Assembly (NCBI GenBank): GCA_022925895.1
Contig: JAKSYS010000212.1
Coordinates: 1-64,000, forward strand
Direction of reading: 5' to 3'
From: Fragilaria crotonensis
Lineage: Eukaryota > Bacillariophyta > Fragilariophyceae > Fragilariales > Fragilariaceae
Length of the DNA stretch: 64,000 bases
Positions 39,264 to 49,527 of this stretch are shown one piece after another. A program made the position numbers and the translations under genes. A model generated the notes under the pieces. That model made no database searches. It had not been told where the DNA came from and saw only the letters and a list, made by a program, of their open reading frames with translations. Every line of letters starts with the position of its first letter. Within the stretch, counting starts at the first letter, position 1.

Positions 39264-40451
39264 TCAAGAAGTGCCCGGTGTGATTTCCGCACCATCCTCC
39301 ACGTCGGGACAATCATTCTCTACATCCTGCGTCGGTGGGAGATGATCTTCGCCATCGCCGGTGGAGTTGCTTTCGCGTCTGACATCAAAATTGTCACTGC
39401 CTGATGGAATGGCAAGCTCTGGAGTATAACCATCAGCATGGTGGTCGTCATCTGATTCGACAGGACGAGATTTCTTTCCGACAACGATTTCCGACAGTAA
39501 TGAAACGAAGGAGACGCTGTCTCCTCTCTTGCGTCGCAATGTAATGAACCGGGGCCGGATGTAGATTATAACGTTGAACAGTCCATGGAGTGGTAATATC
39601 AGCTTAACCAAGAACGCAATAACAAATCTGACAGTCACTTGATATGTTGGGAAGAAGAAGTTTAACGAATGGTTCACGAGGAGAAGAGCATTCGGCAAAA
39701 GACTGGCAGCGATGTAGAGCAGCGATTGGACAACAGTTTGTCTTGCTGTTTCACGCAGTCGACGAAGTGTTCTGTATCTCACGACAGCCGCAATTCGACC
39801 GCGAACGTGACATGTGATCACAATCATGATGATTGCGATTCCCAAAAATGAAGGAAGCATCACTCCGAAGAGCAATGCGGCCGAGGTAGTACGATTTGTA
39901 AAACCTCTTGTGCACTCGCCCGCTTCAGCGTCGCATAAAGGTGGATACCTTGTAATTGAGCACCATCCACCTAAAAAAGGCATGGGGTTCAACACACTCG
40001 CAAAGAGTGCCCAGAATGCGACTCCCATCGGTATACTGATTGAAAGAATGTGTATGTAGGGTTCAACGTAGCGTGCGATGTACTCCTGTGTCTTCCCATA
40101 GCGAATAATCAGCAGATAGTAAATTGCCAGACCAAAAGTATAGGGAAGTAGAGACGCGCCAAATATGGTCAAGAAACCACTTGCGTCGCATGAAGCAGTG
40201 TTTCCCTGAGCGCCCCAGAAGTAGCCCGTCGGAACAAGAAGGAAGCCAAAGGCAAAGTTCAATGATGCGACGCAGTCAATAAGGGACAGGCCAAACAAAA
40301 CACGATGATAAACACATCTGAGTTTCTTGTCGCGATCTCTCCAAATAATGTAGATGATGGTGAGCGACCCGAGCAACGACGCCAATCCTGAAAGCAGCGA
40401 GGTGACTACCAACGTGATTTGTTGAGGTATGGTGTAAAAGTCGAGCGCCAT
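39264..40451 (-). CDS. Seven-transmembrane receptor (cAMP-receptor-like GPCR), copy A
   Basis: Protein of 395 residues with seven hydrophobic helices, roughly at 10-34, 50-74, 95-120, 133-155, 190-214, 240-262 and 270-295. Helix 1 has LLGSLTIIYIIW. Cysteines at the top of helix 3 and in the second outer loop (GGWCS, PLCDAEAGEC) could form the usual disulfide. The last helix has LILPLHGLFNVIIYIRPRF, like the PLQGFLN end of cAMP-receptor-type GPCRs of amoebae and other protists. The third inner loop is basic (YRTLRRLRETARQT). The tail is acidic and Ser-rich (possible phosphorylation). The ligand is unknown. It is tail to tail with the PDZ/F-box/ankyrin gene; a receptor tail and a PDZ protein side by side is suggestive only. 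Confidence 0.82.
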   Translation of the reverse strand: MALDFYTIPQQITLVVTSLLSGLASLLGSLTIIYIIWRDRDKKLRCVYHRVLFGLSLIDCVASLNFAFGFLLVPTGYFWGAQGNTASCDASGFLTIFGASLLPYTFGLAIYYLLIIRYGKTQEYIARYVEPYIHILSISIPMGVAFWALFASVLNPMPFLGGWCSITRYPPLCDAEAGECTRGFTNRTTSAALLFGVMLPSFLGIAIIMIVITCHVRGRIAAVVRYRTLRRLRETARQTVVQSLLYIAASLLPNALLLVNHSLNFFFPTYQVTVRFVIAFLVKLILPLHGLFNVIIYIRPRFITLRRKRGDSVSFVSLLSEIVVGKKSRPVESDDDHHADGYTPELAIPSGSDNFDVRRESNSTGDGEDHLPPTQDVENDCPDVEDGAEITPGTS

Positions 40452-42099
40452 GATGAGTTAATAGTTGTATTCAATTACGATTGTGCGAGGTGGTCAGTGT
40501 TGGTTGTTAGCTTTTGTGCGAAGTTAGCGTCAGTGACCATTGAGGTCAGAAGCTCTTACGATGATATATCCTTCGGTCATTACTGGTGTACTCCGAGTAG
40601 CATGTTTGTATTTTGATGCCTTTGGTCTCATGAGGTTATTGTCCACTACGTACTGTATTTGTTAGAGAATGCCGAACCCTTCCTATTTCAATGATGCGGA
40701 AAAAGCCAATGTTGATTGTTCGGGAGAAGCACTCGAAGACTTTACCAACCAATACTTTATACGGTATTGATATTCTAAAATCACAAATGAATAGTAGTAG
40801 GACAAGTATCATAGTCCATATGAGCGCTTACGACGTTTGGTGTATTCTTAGGACTTTCTCCGGTGGCTGCATGGGAGTGCTGGGTGCTGGGTCGTTCAGA
40901 AACTTCCTTCAGCTTAACGGTATTCGGCGTTGTGACTTCAGTAGTCCGTAGTAGAACTGACAATTCTTTCGAAAACGTCGGTTTTATCGAAGACATTCCC
41001 GCTCTGAAATGTTGTTGCAATCTCGTTATTTTAAGGAGAACCAAGGTTAGGATCATTAAATGTTATAAATTGTCCAGTCTTCAGACAGTCATCGAATCTT
41101 GTTTCCGGGCTTTAGGGATGAGGCAAAAGGCATAATGCATGACCCCATTTCAGGTCATATTGCCCAATAGGCAAAGGCTGGCTGGTGGCTGCTTGTATGC
41201 ATGCTAGTGACGGACCACGCAAAGCCGGTATTAGTACTGAGTACTACAAACTACCAATGGCTGGTGGCGGGAAATTACTGTTGATGGATGGTGATCCGAC
41301 TGCTCACTTTCTCATGAGTTATCGCATCGATGGCAATGGTGATGTAACATGTAACATCTGCTAAGCCATTTTTTGCTACCCACCTGCCATCCCAGGCCTG
41401 TGCTAGTGAAGCCATCCAGGAGCCGTTTGACTCCTAGGATTACACTAAGATCATAGCCACTGTGTCTTTAGCCCACTACGAAACTTGTAGCGATACCTCT
41501 AGTAGCACCACTCTAGCGTCCACACACAAACTCAGTGTACAAAAATATCTACGCAGTGTAGTAACGACACTAACTACCACACTACTACCGGTAGCCGTAT
41601 CGCCAGATGCTGTAGATCAGCCGAGGCGACAACTGGGAATCCTATGGATTCATGAAACCAAGTCCACGGCTACCAGACCAGTAACAAGAACATCCCTTCA
41701 ACAACACTAAACAAGGAGGAAGTAGGGGGTGACGTGGCTTGAGTTGATGCTGCTGTCATGGTGTTTTTATATGAGTTTTCGATGCGATCTCGTTTGGATT
41801 TACTCGACAGTAGGTGGTACTACGTATTACTTGTACTACAATTGTACTTGTTGGAGAGAGGAAGCATGTATGCGGTACCAGATACTCCAGTACTTGCGTA
41901 CGACTGTACCGGAAATATAAGCCTTACAGTACTGTGGTATCCGGTACTCGTACAGATTTGCTTTTTCGATCAGAACGAACCACAGATCACATTCCATGTT
42001 CTACTGAAAGTACCAGGTAGTATACATACCAGGTACAGAACGGAATACGTTGCTGTGCCCGGTACCAGTACCGTCCCCTGCTGCCGTTGTCGCCTTCGT
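40452..42099. promoter_or_regulatory. Upstream flank of receptor A and GTAC-rich spacer
   Basis: Bases 40452 to about 41158 are shared with the flank of receptor B. From 41159 to about 41800 no gene is recognised; a CTACTACCGGTAG palindrome lies near 41581-41593. By eye, fourteen GTAC tetramers lie at about 41815-42080, just before the chimeric pseudogene. Confidence 0.5.
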
Positions 42100-42290
42100 C
42101 GATGAGGCGAACGTTGCTGTTGGATAATGCTTGTCCCTGATCGTTGCTTGCTGATTGCTGGTCGCTGGTTGTGGATCGAGGCACTAAATCATGGACCTTA
42201 CCCCCTTGGCGATTGAAAGTTCATCACGACCTCAATCGCAGAACCAATTCCAAAACCAAACCCAGTCTCCTCAGGACTCTACTCTTTCAG
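42100..42290 (+). pseudogene. Captured promoter and N-terminal codons of channel 4
   Basis: The sequence matches the reverse complement of about 7850-8025. It covers the 5' flank (CTGATCGTTGCTTGCTGATT), the start codon at 42191 and about 30 codons (MDLTPLAIESSSRPQSQNQF). It then passes into the ankyrin-gene copy. The fused frame stops at 42332-42334. Confidence 0.9.
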
Positions 42291-42299
42291 CAACCCCAC

Positions 42300-43446
42300 G
42301 ACTTTTTGTCGCATCAAGGATTCTCATCCTTTGAACAGTGGCAGTCCTCTTGAATTGCACAATGGAAAGGACAATATTCCTGGAATCAACGAAAACGAAA
42401 GCGATTGAAGAGGATGCGGAAGAAATTGTACATTTCCCATTTGCTGATGATAGTGATAATGAAATGCAGTTGTTGGACTGGTTACGAGTTCGCAAGAATC
42501 AGTGGAAAATTCTTCGACGAAAGCATCAACGCAGATTGGAGCAGACGACGCATGACACTGGCGACCAAGGACGTGCACCGTCCGCAGGAAACGTTGGTCA
42601 ATCTCAGGAAAGCGACGCTAGGACGACAGTATTATCTCCGAACCCTGTAGTTCGAAGGCAGACCACGGGAGACATGTTGCTGGTTGACTCGTTGCTTGAA
42701 GAGTAGGAAAGCAAAAGGCAGGCAAACTTGAAGACCTTTGATTTGGCCTTTGTTTTTGACGCCAAACTTGGTGCACCGGATGATGTGGTTGCTCATTGTT
42801 TACGATACTTCCCTCCCTCGAAGCATGGAAAACGTCTCTGTATCAATTCAACGACAAGCAGCGCCATTAAGGAACGCGACGATCTGTGGCGGCAATTGTG
42901 CCCCACTCACTGGATTCTTCCTCGAAGACCTCGAAAGCGATGGCACGACCTTTACCTTTCCAAGATACGACAAGAAGCGGACGTGTCGCGAAAGCGGTCT
43001 GAAGATCTTCTTTCTACCGTTGCCAACGTCCTTTTCAAGGGCGATCACATTCAAAAAGTCGAAAAGCTTGTCACAGACGGGGAACAGAAATTTGCCTTTG
43101 ATGTGAATTACGTGTCGGGAGTTGTTTGTGAACGAAATTCCATTCTACATCTAGCCGTGATACATGGCCGCTACAAAGTGGTGCGTTGATTAGTCGAAAC
43201 CAAGGGATCGGATGTAGAATCCTCTGATCGAGGCAGATTCACGCCCTTATTGAACGCTGCGTGGGCGGGGAACATTAAATTGGTTCGTTTTCTCATGAGC
43301 CACGGGTGTAACAGAACCAAAATTGGAAGAGGACATCACACAAAGCCCCTAGCAGCACCAGATTTCAAGAGATACACCGCAGAAGGTTGGGCCAGGGAAC
43401 GGGAATTTCCAGAAGTTGCGGACCTACTGAGATTGGGGTTGCAGTA
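42300..43446 (+). pseudogene. Truncated copy of the PDZ/F-box/ankyrin gene
   Basis: It begins inside the middle region (HQGFSSFEQWQSS, matching about 37386 on) and runs to the natural stop. The PDZ part is absent. Lesions against copy A are a stop replacing Arg at about 42351, a two-base deletion near 42400, CAG to TAG at 42704-42706 and TGG to TGA near 43187-43189. The F-box and ankyrin blocks are otherwise well kept, so the loss is not old. Confidence 0.92.
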
Positions 43447-44060
43447 GATCGCACTTGCTGCTGTTGCTGCTGCTACAATATATACGAGATAGTTCGTTGT
43501 AGCAAAATAAATGTAGATTACACTTTCTGAACGAACCTTAAATCGATCAACTTCCCGCTTTTCGGCAATCAAGTTGGACCGACTGAATCATGGTCACCTG
43601 GCTTACCACTGGCACAGTTTGTGACGTTACCTGCAGGGATCGAAACAGTCACTCGCCGATCCGTCCAGTACGGGATGATCACAGCGAAAACCAAACCGGC
43701 AAACTGTGACTCTCATGTACGTTATACACCAATCTTCATCATCATTAGACAACATGCCCGATCCTCGGCGAACATGATTTGGTGTTCGCCATGGGAGCCA
43801 TCGAGATTGTTCGAGATTTTGTTGGTAATCGTGGTCCGAGGTGTTGACATAAAAGGAATGCCAACGTGCCAAAAACGAAGTCGCATGTTCTCAAGGTGAA
43901 AACATGATGTAGCGCATGATTTTAGATTCGTTGCCATATAATTGTAGTTCTCTCATGCATACATGCTTGGCACCGATTTTGCTGTTCAGAGGGTGAGGAC
44001 ACGACAAGAACAAATTTACATCCAATAATGACGCCCAAGATGCTTATATTCCTCTCAAAG
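43447..44060. other. Convergent spacer of copy B
   Basis: Counterpart of 38543-39263, with one diverged unit of the 71-bp repeat. No gene is seen. Confidence 0.5.
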
Positions 44061-45248
44061 TCAAGAAATATCAGGCTTGATCTCCACACCATCCTCCACG
44101 TCGGGACAATCGTTCTCCACATTCTGCGTCGATGGTAGATGATCTTCGTCATCGCCGGTGGAGTTGCTTTCGCGTCTGAATTCAAAATTGTCAATGCCTG
44201 ATGGAATGGCAAGCTCGGGAGTATAACCATCAGCTTGGTGGTCGTCGTCTGATTCGAGAGGCCGAGATTTCTTTCCGACAACAATGTCCGATAGTAATGA
44301 AACGAAGGAAACGCTGTCTCCTCTTTTGCGTCGCAACAGAATCATTCGGGGCCGGATGTAGATTATAAGGTTGAACAGCCCTTGGAGTGGTAATATCAGC
44401 TTAACCAAAAACGCTATCACAAATCTGACAGTCACTTGATATGTGGGGGAAAAGAAATTTAACGAATGGTTCACGAGTAGGATAGCGTTCGGTAAAAGAC
44501 TTGCCGCGATGTAGAGCAGAGATTGGACAACAGTTTGTCTTGCTGTTTGATTCAGTCGAGACCGTGTTCTGTATTGCACGACAGCGGCAATTCGACCGCG
44601 AACGTGACATATGATCATGAACATAATGGCTGCGATTCCAAGAAACGAAGGAAGCATCACCCCGAAGAGCAATGCGACCGAGATAACCCTATTCGTAAAA
44701 CCTCGTGAGCACTCGCCCGCTTCAGCGTCACATAAGGGTGGATACTTCGCAATTGAGCACCAACCACCCATAAAAGGCAAGGGGTTCAGTGCACTTGTGA
44801 AGAGTGCCCAGAATGCAACTCCCATTGGCATACTGAGTGAAAGAATGTGTATGTAGGGTTCAACGTTGCGTGCAACGAACTGCTGTGTCTTCCCATATCG
44901 AATAATCAGCAGATAGTATAGTGCCAGACCAAAATTGTAGGGAAGGAGCGACGCGCTAAAGATCGTCAAGAAACCACTCGCCTCGCATGAAGCAGTGTTT
45001 CCCTGAGCGCCCCAAAAGTTGCCTTCCGGGACAAACAGGAAGCCAAAGGCAAAGTTCAACGATGCGACGCAGTCAATAACGGACAAGGCGAGCAAAACAC
45101 GATGATAAACACATTTGAGTTTCTTGACGCGATCTCTCCAAATGATGTACATGATGGTGAGCGACCCGAGCAGCGACGCCAATCCTGAAAGCAGCGAGGT
45201 GAAAACCAACGTGATTTGTTGAGGTGTGGTGTAAAAGTCGAGGACCAT
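44061..45248 (-). CDS. Seven-transmembrane receptor (cAMP-receptor-like GPCR), copy B
   Basis: Intact paralogue of receptor A with the same length when started at the Met at 45248 (MVLDFYTTPQQ against MALDFYTIPQQ). The frame is open to a further Met at 45272, which copy A does not share. All seven helices, the loop cysteines and the LILPLQGLFNLIIYIRPR end are present. Differences cluster in the loops, for instance TRYPP to AKYPP and TRGFTNRTTS to SRGFTNRVIS, and in the acidic tail (SDIVVGKKSRPLESDDDHQA). Since its partner ankyrin gene is dead while this stays open, the receptor copy seems to be kept by selection. Confidence 0.82.
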   Translation of the reverse strand: MVLDFYTTPQQITLVFTSLLSGLASLLGSLTIMYIIWRDRVKKLKCVYHRVLLALSVIDCVASLNFAFGFLFVPEGNFWGAQGNTASCEASGFLTIFSASLLPYNFGLALYYLLIIRYGKTQQFVARNVEPYIHILSLSMPMGVAFWALFTSALNPLPFMGGWCSIAKYPPLCDAEAGECSRGFTNRVISVALLFGVMLPSFLGIAAIMFMIICHVRGRIAAVVQYRTRSRLNQTARQTVVQSLLYIAASLLPNAILLVNHSLNFFSPTYQVTVRFVIAFLVKLILPLQGLFNLIIYIRPRMILLRRKRGDSVSFVSLLSDIVVGKKSRPLESDDDHQADGYTPELAIPSGIDNFEFRRESNSTGDDEDHLPSTQNVENDCPDVEDGVEIKPDIS

Positions 45249-46289
45249 GGTGAGTTTGTAACCAATAACCACTGTATCAGAGACTTCAGTTTTGGGTCAG
45301 TTCTTCTACAAGTATCTGTGTTCTTAGGGCGTGCAATAAACAATTTATATTAGTGTCCGTGACCGTGAATGTTCATACTATCATATCCTTCGGTCTTTTG
45401 TGTTCTTCAAATTCGACTGATATTACTACGACAGTAAGTATGATTTTGTTTTTTGTCGCTTGATGGTACTTTGTACTCTGCATTTGAACGAGACTTGGCG
45501 AACTCTTCCTATTTCAGTGATACAGAAAAAAAGGAATAGATTTTTCTCCGGTAGAAGCATTCGCTGACTTTACCGGTACTCGATACGGTATTCAAATTCG
45601 AAAATCACACATGTAATGTAAAGTTCTAAATATCATAGTCAAAACCACCAGTGTAGAATGTTACGTTGTTTCGTGTATTCTCAGATTTTGTCTGATGACT
45701 GTCATATTAAACTTCCTGCTGGTAGTCAGTAGTCAGTAGATGGCGCATTCGGATTTTTTCCACACAATTCCAGAAGTGGCAGTGCTGACCTCCACAGATA
45801 TTGCCGTTCCGAAATGCTATTTCAATCGTTTTGTCGTATGGGACATTTTCTTACTTAATGTTTTGAGATTTTTCAGTCATTAGGAAGTCATCTCACATTT
45901 TTCCAGTCGTTGGCAGGACCAATGCATTTCAGGTCATTCTTAATTTGTCTTATACTGTACGCTATACGCTATACCCTTTTATACACAGCGTCGTTTTACC
46001 GGTACCATGTGGAATGTATAGTACAGTACTTGTACCTGCACCGCGATGAACACAGAGCGTGGCATGTTACGCGTTGCATGTTGCATTCCCAGAAAACCAT
46101 TCGAGCTATTTGCTGCTTCATAATCTTTGTACATGTATGTAGAATCACTACTCCGAGTATACGGCTGGTTTCTTGGTCAACCATCCTCGCGTACGTTGTG
46201 TACAATTTGTACTACATACAATAAATCCTAGACTTAAAATCAAGGAAAAGATACAGATGCCCCCGACACTCCATAAAAGCTTCGTCACA
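45249..46289. other. Upstream flank of receptor B and spacer
   Basis: The first 700 bases correspond to the flank of receptor A. Several GTAC tetramers lie at about 46000-46210. No gene is recognised. Confidence 0.45.
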
Positions 46290-48247
46290 TCACGAAGCAT
46301 CAACATCATTATCCTTCCAAGGCTTTGCCTCTTTCAGTGAACCATAGATGAAGCCAGTATCAAAGTCCAAGACACATTTGTGTGTCTTGAATCGCTTCGA
46401 AACTTGTTGGATGTCTGAGTACGACAGAAGCGCGGGATCGTCACATGACGTTGAAAATGCAGGGATGCTTGCGTTTGCATGATCCTGTTGCCTTCTCTGT
46501 TGAGACTGCTGATATATATGGTGGTAAGTACAAATATAAGCGCGTGCTCGTGCTGCAAACTTTTCCATTCTTCCTTGAGTCAACTCATTGATGGGACAAG
46601 TTGAATCTCTCACACATTGTTTAAAATTCTCTCGTCCCCGCTTTTTAGAAAGAGGAATACGCCGGTAGAATGCCTTCGCGTGTCCCCAACTAAATTCAAC
46701 GCCTTCCCCAGCCAATTCGGCGTGAAACTTTGGAGTCAGAAGAACCTGCACTCCAAGCTGTGATCCCAGATGCTGCAGGGCAGTCTCTTCATTCTTGAAA
46801 TCCGAACATTCAGACGACATTATTCTGCGAAGCGATAACTGTAAGTCAAACTTTCCCGAAATGACATCTTTCTTCCCTTCCAATGTGTACTTGTCTGAAA
46901 TTGATGGATCGCTCTAACAGACCTCTTTCGTGCAGAACTTGTAGTAGACCTTGAGCTTTTCCTTGCCACCCAGGTAGGAGTTCTTTGTCAACCTGGTTGG
47001 CGGTCTCAATTCCGTTTTCTCTTGCCAATCCCTGGAGCTCTGCTTTCGGGTATCCCCGTTTCTGTTGGAGCGTCACACCCCTATCATTGAGTTCTTGGAG
47101 AAGTATCTTCTTCGTCTTCTCAACCATCTTACTTTTCTCTGTGGTTCTATCATGCCGTTGTAATTCTCTTTGCTCTGGTGATAAGTACCAAGGGCCGTCA
47201 TCGTCATTTTTGAAGACCATTGATTGGACATCGCCAACAGACAGTGACGGTGAGTGTGAACCGAGATAACCCTCTTGTGATGCTATGCACGTGTCTCTCA
47301 TTTGTTGCTGTGATCCTACTCCTCCAAAGTTCTTTGACATGCTGAGGGCATTGAGTGCGCCGTCGCGTCTGCGAGCATGGCCTTGAGAATGATCGAATAG
47401 GAACACGAAATCGAAGGTGGCGTACAAAACTCGTACGCAATCGATGATATCCTCAAACTGTAAGCTCATATGATATGAGTTCCAATATCCTTCATTGTTG
47501 ATACCAATGAACAAGGATTTTACAAACGGTGATTCCTTTAAAGTGGGTTTCCTCGTTGTTCCCAATATTTCCATTGCAGCAATTGTGTCTCGGTAAGTCC
47601 CGCTACCAAGTGCTGTCGTTTGCCTTCTCATATTGACTTCTGCTAACTCGTCTTCTGTCATCTGTCTTCCAAATCCAATCTCACGGGATACAAATGCAGA
47701 AAGGCATGTACCCGTCACCCTCAGACTTCGGCAAGAGTGCCACCTGTCCCCTCGGTCCCATCCATTGTTTCGACGACATGAGGTATTGCGAAAAGACTGA
47801 TTCGTCTTGACCAATTATCATGAGTGGCCTTATTGACGTTGGTTTTTGAATGCTGGTTGTTGCTTCAATTTCCCGATGTGGCAGTGTCTCTTCTGAAGAC
47901 TTGAGTCTTGCAAGGCAGCTTCTCCAGTAGTCAACATGAAACTCAACGCGTGATTCATTAGATATAATATCAAAATAGTGGTGTCCAATATCCGCGTCCA
48001 ATGTTTTCATCGTTGCAGCTTCACTCAGGGGAACCTGTATCCAGCGCCGACAATAGGGCTCAAGCATGGTAAGGTAATTCTTGCAGAACGAGTGTCGATG
48101 TGCCACAACATCCTCGCATTCGTGTCCGTCAACATAATAGCTTTTTCTTCGATTGTTGTAGTCGAAGCCTAGCAGTCGCATCCATCGCCACGATGTTGCG
48201 AAGCTAAAGTTCTTAAGTCTATGTGCACGAAGAAATAACGAAACCAC
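46290..48247 (-). pseudogene. Dead DDE-type DNA transposase
   Basis: Three overlapping frames (48247-47681, 47814-46846, 46883-46290) form one transposase-like sequence. The N-terminal part has RLLGFDYNNRRKSYYVDGHE. The first catalytic Asp is in IIGQDES, the second in FVFLFDHSQGHARRRDGALN and the Glu in VEFSWGHAKAFYRR. The same blocks occur in large DDE endonuclease families of fungi and protists; I do not assign a superfamily. Against the expected reading there is one extra T in the CTTTC near 47701-47710 and a further shift near 46915. The DNA-binding N-terminus is missing. No terminal repeats were found. The segment lies directly downstream of LINE B. Confidence 0.8.
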
Positions 48248-48402
48248 ATCATTGTCTTCAATAAAATAAAATATGAACTAATTATTAATGGGTTTTCACC
48301 ATGTACCGGCCGGTAGGCCGCTACTGTGTACCCAGTTCCAGCGGGAATCCGCGAGAAGAATAAAATCAAAATAAATTCAAATTATTGGGACTGAACCGTG
48401 AC

Positions 48403-49103
48403 TCAACCACTCGATCTGCGAAAAAAATTTGTAAGCAAGGTCTGCCGTGTACCATCTTTAGTGAGGTCCGCCGAGGATTGTTTGACCTTTCGTAACCATC
48501 GACGCCTCGTGGCTGGTGTGCCCGACAGGATGGATGATAGAGGTCGGTCGCAGTAGTGTTTGTCCCCAGTACGAAGTAGGTGAGGCCGGCTATGATAGTA
48601 CTCTATTTCCACCGACTCCGCGGATCGAATGCTTGCAAGAATAGCGTCGTTTGGAGAGTGTAGTACTCCGTTCCGAGAAATCCACAGGCGTCGAAAATGC
48701 GCACTCAATGCGCTAATAATCTCCTTCATGCGTGTTTCTCCCTTTCGGATGTCTCGAGCGTTGCCATGCATATCATACTGGGCCATCCGACCCCATTCCT
48801 TGGCAAAATAACCCTTCAGCGAGTTGTCCCACCCGATCTGACGTTGATTGGTCAGTGCGTCAGAGATGAGGTCTTGGAAGTGGAGTGGGAATTGGGTGAA
48901 TGTGGGAGAATAATGTGTTTCCGATTGGATCGTGTGGCAAAAACCATCAGCCAGGAGATATCGAACTGGATGGATGTCGCTCGTGACAATGTCAGACCGT
49001 AACGTAGCAAGACTGGACTGCAGTACTGGGTTGGAAGTGCACCGAATAAAATGGAAGGAAGTCTCGTCTGAGGCTTGGCAGCAAGGGCAGAGTTTCAACG
49101 AAT
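48403..49103 (-). pseudogene. LINE B C-terminal part (Cys/His knuckle)
   Basis: The frame starts with CPCCQASDETSFHFIRC, a Cys-Cys-His-Cys knuckle typical after the RNase H in such LINEs. About 200 basic and Trp-containing residues follow to a stop at 48403. It is the continuation of the frame at 56354-57829, cut off by the LTR element insertion. Confidence 0.85.
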
Positions 49104-49515
49104 TGTGAGACCCTCTCTAGTACGGCAGCTTCACATACGTTGGCTCGCTTGGGAGTCGAGTTAGTGCGAGACCGTCAGAAACAGAAGAGGGAGAACACGA
49201 CAGCACAATGAACGGAAGAGCGGCGATATCCGACGAGGTACGCAGTGGCGAGGGTGTCGGTGATAGTGATGTCGTGAGTTATAGATGGGGACGAAGCAAC
49301 AACTGTACCTCTTCACCCTTACGATCGTAGACCGGCAAGAATGCAGTGGAGGTAATAGTTTTAGGCTAAGTTAAAGTTGTGAGCCGATGGAGTACATCGG
49401 CCTTAAGCTAAACTAGTCGGAGTTGCACATGCGTCATGCATGTCAACGACTGTAGATAGTAGACTGTGCGCGATTAGACGATTGCACAGTAGCAAGAATG
49501 AAATATGCACTGACA
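49104..49515 (-). repeat. 3' LTR of the Copia element
   Basis: LTR of 412 bp starting TGTGAGACC and ending CACTGACA on the plus strand. By eye it is identical to the copy at 55942-56353. Confidence 0.95.
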
Positions 49516-49527
49516 CACTCCCCCATT
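49516..49527 (-). other. Polypurine tract of the Copia element
   Basis: On the minus strand AATGGGGGAGTG lies immediately before the 3' LTR, the usual place for plus-strand priming. Confidence 0.8.

Larger units (their letters stand above)
37386..45945. repeat. Tandem segmental duplication (PDZ/F-box/ankyrin 3' part plus 7TM receptor)
   Basis: Copy A spans about 37386-41158 and copy B about 42300-45945, in the same orientation. Both hold the ankyrin gene end, the convergent spacer, the receptor and its 5' flank (shared blocks such as ATATCCTTCGGTC and CTTCCTATTTCA). The copies are highly similar in coding parts and drift in the spacers. The ankyrin copy in B is broken while both receptors are open. 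Confidence 0.88.

Noticed and set aside
46015-46260. Terminal inverted repeat for the DDE transposase
   Set aside because: I compared the flanks at both sides and found no convincing inverted match.
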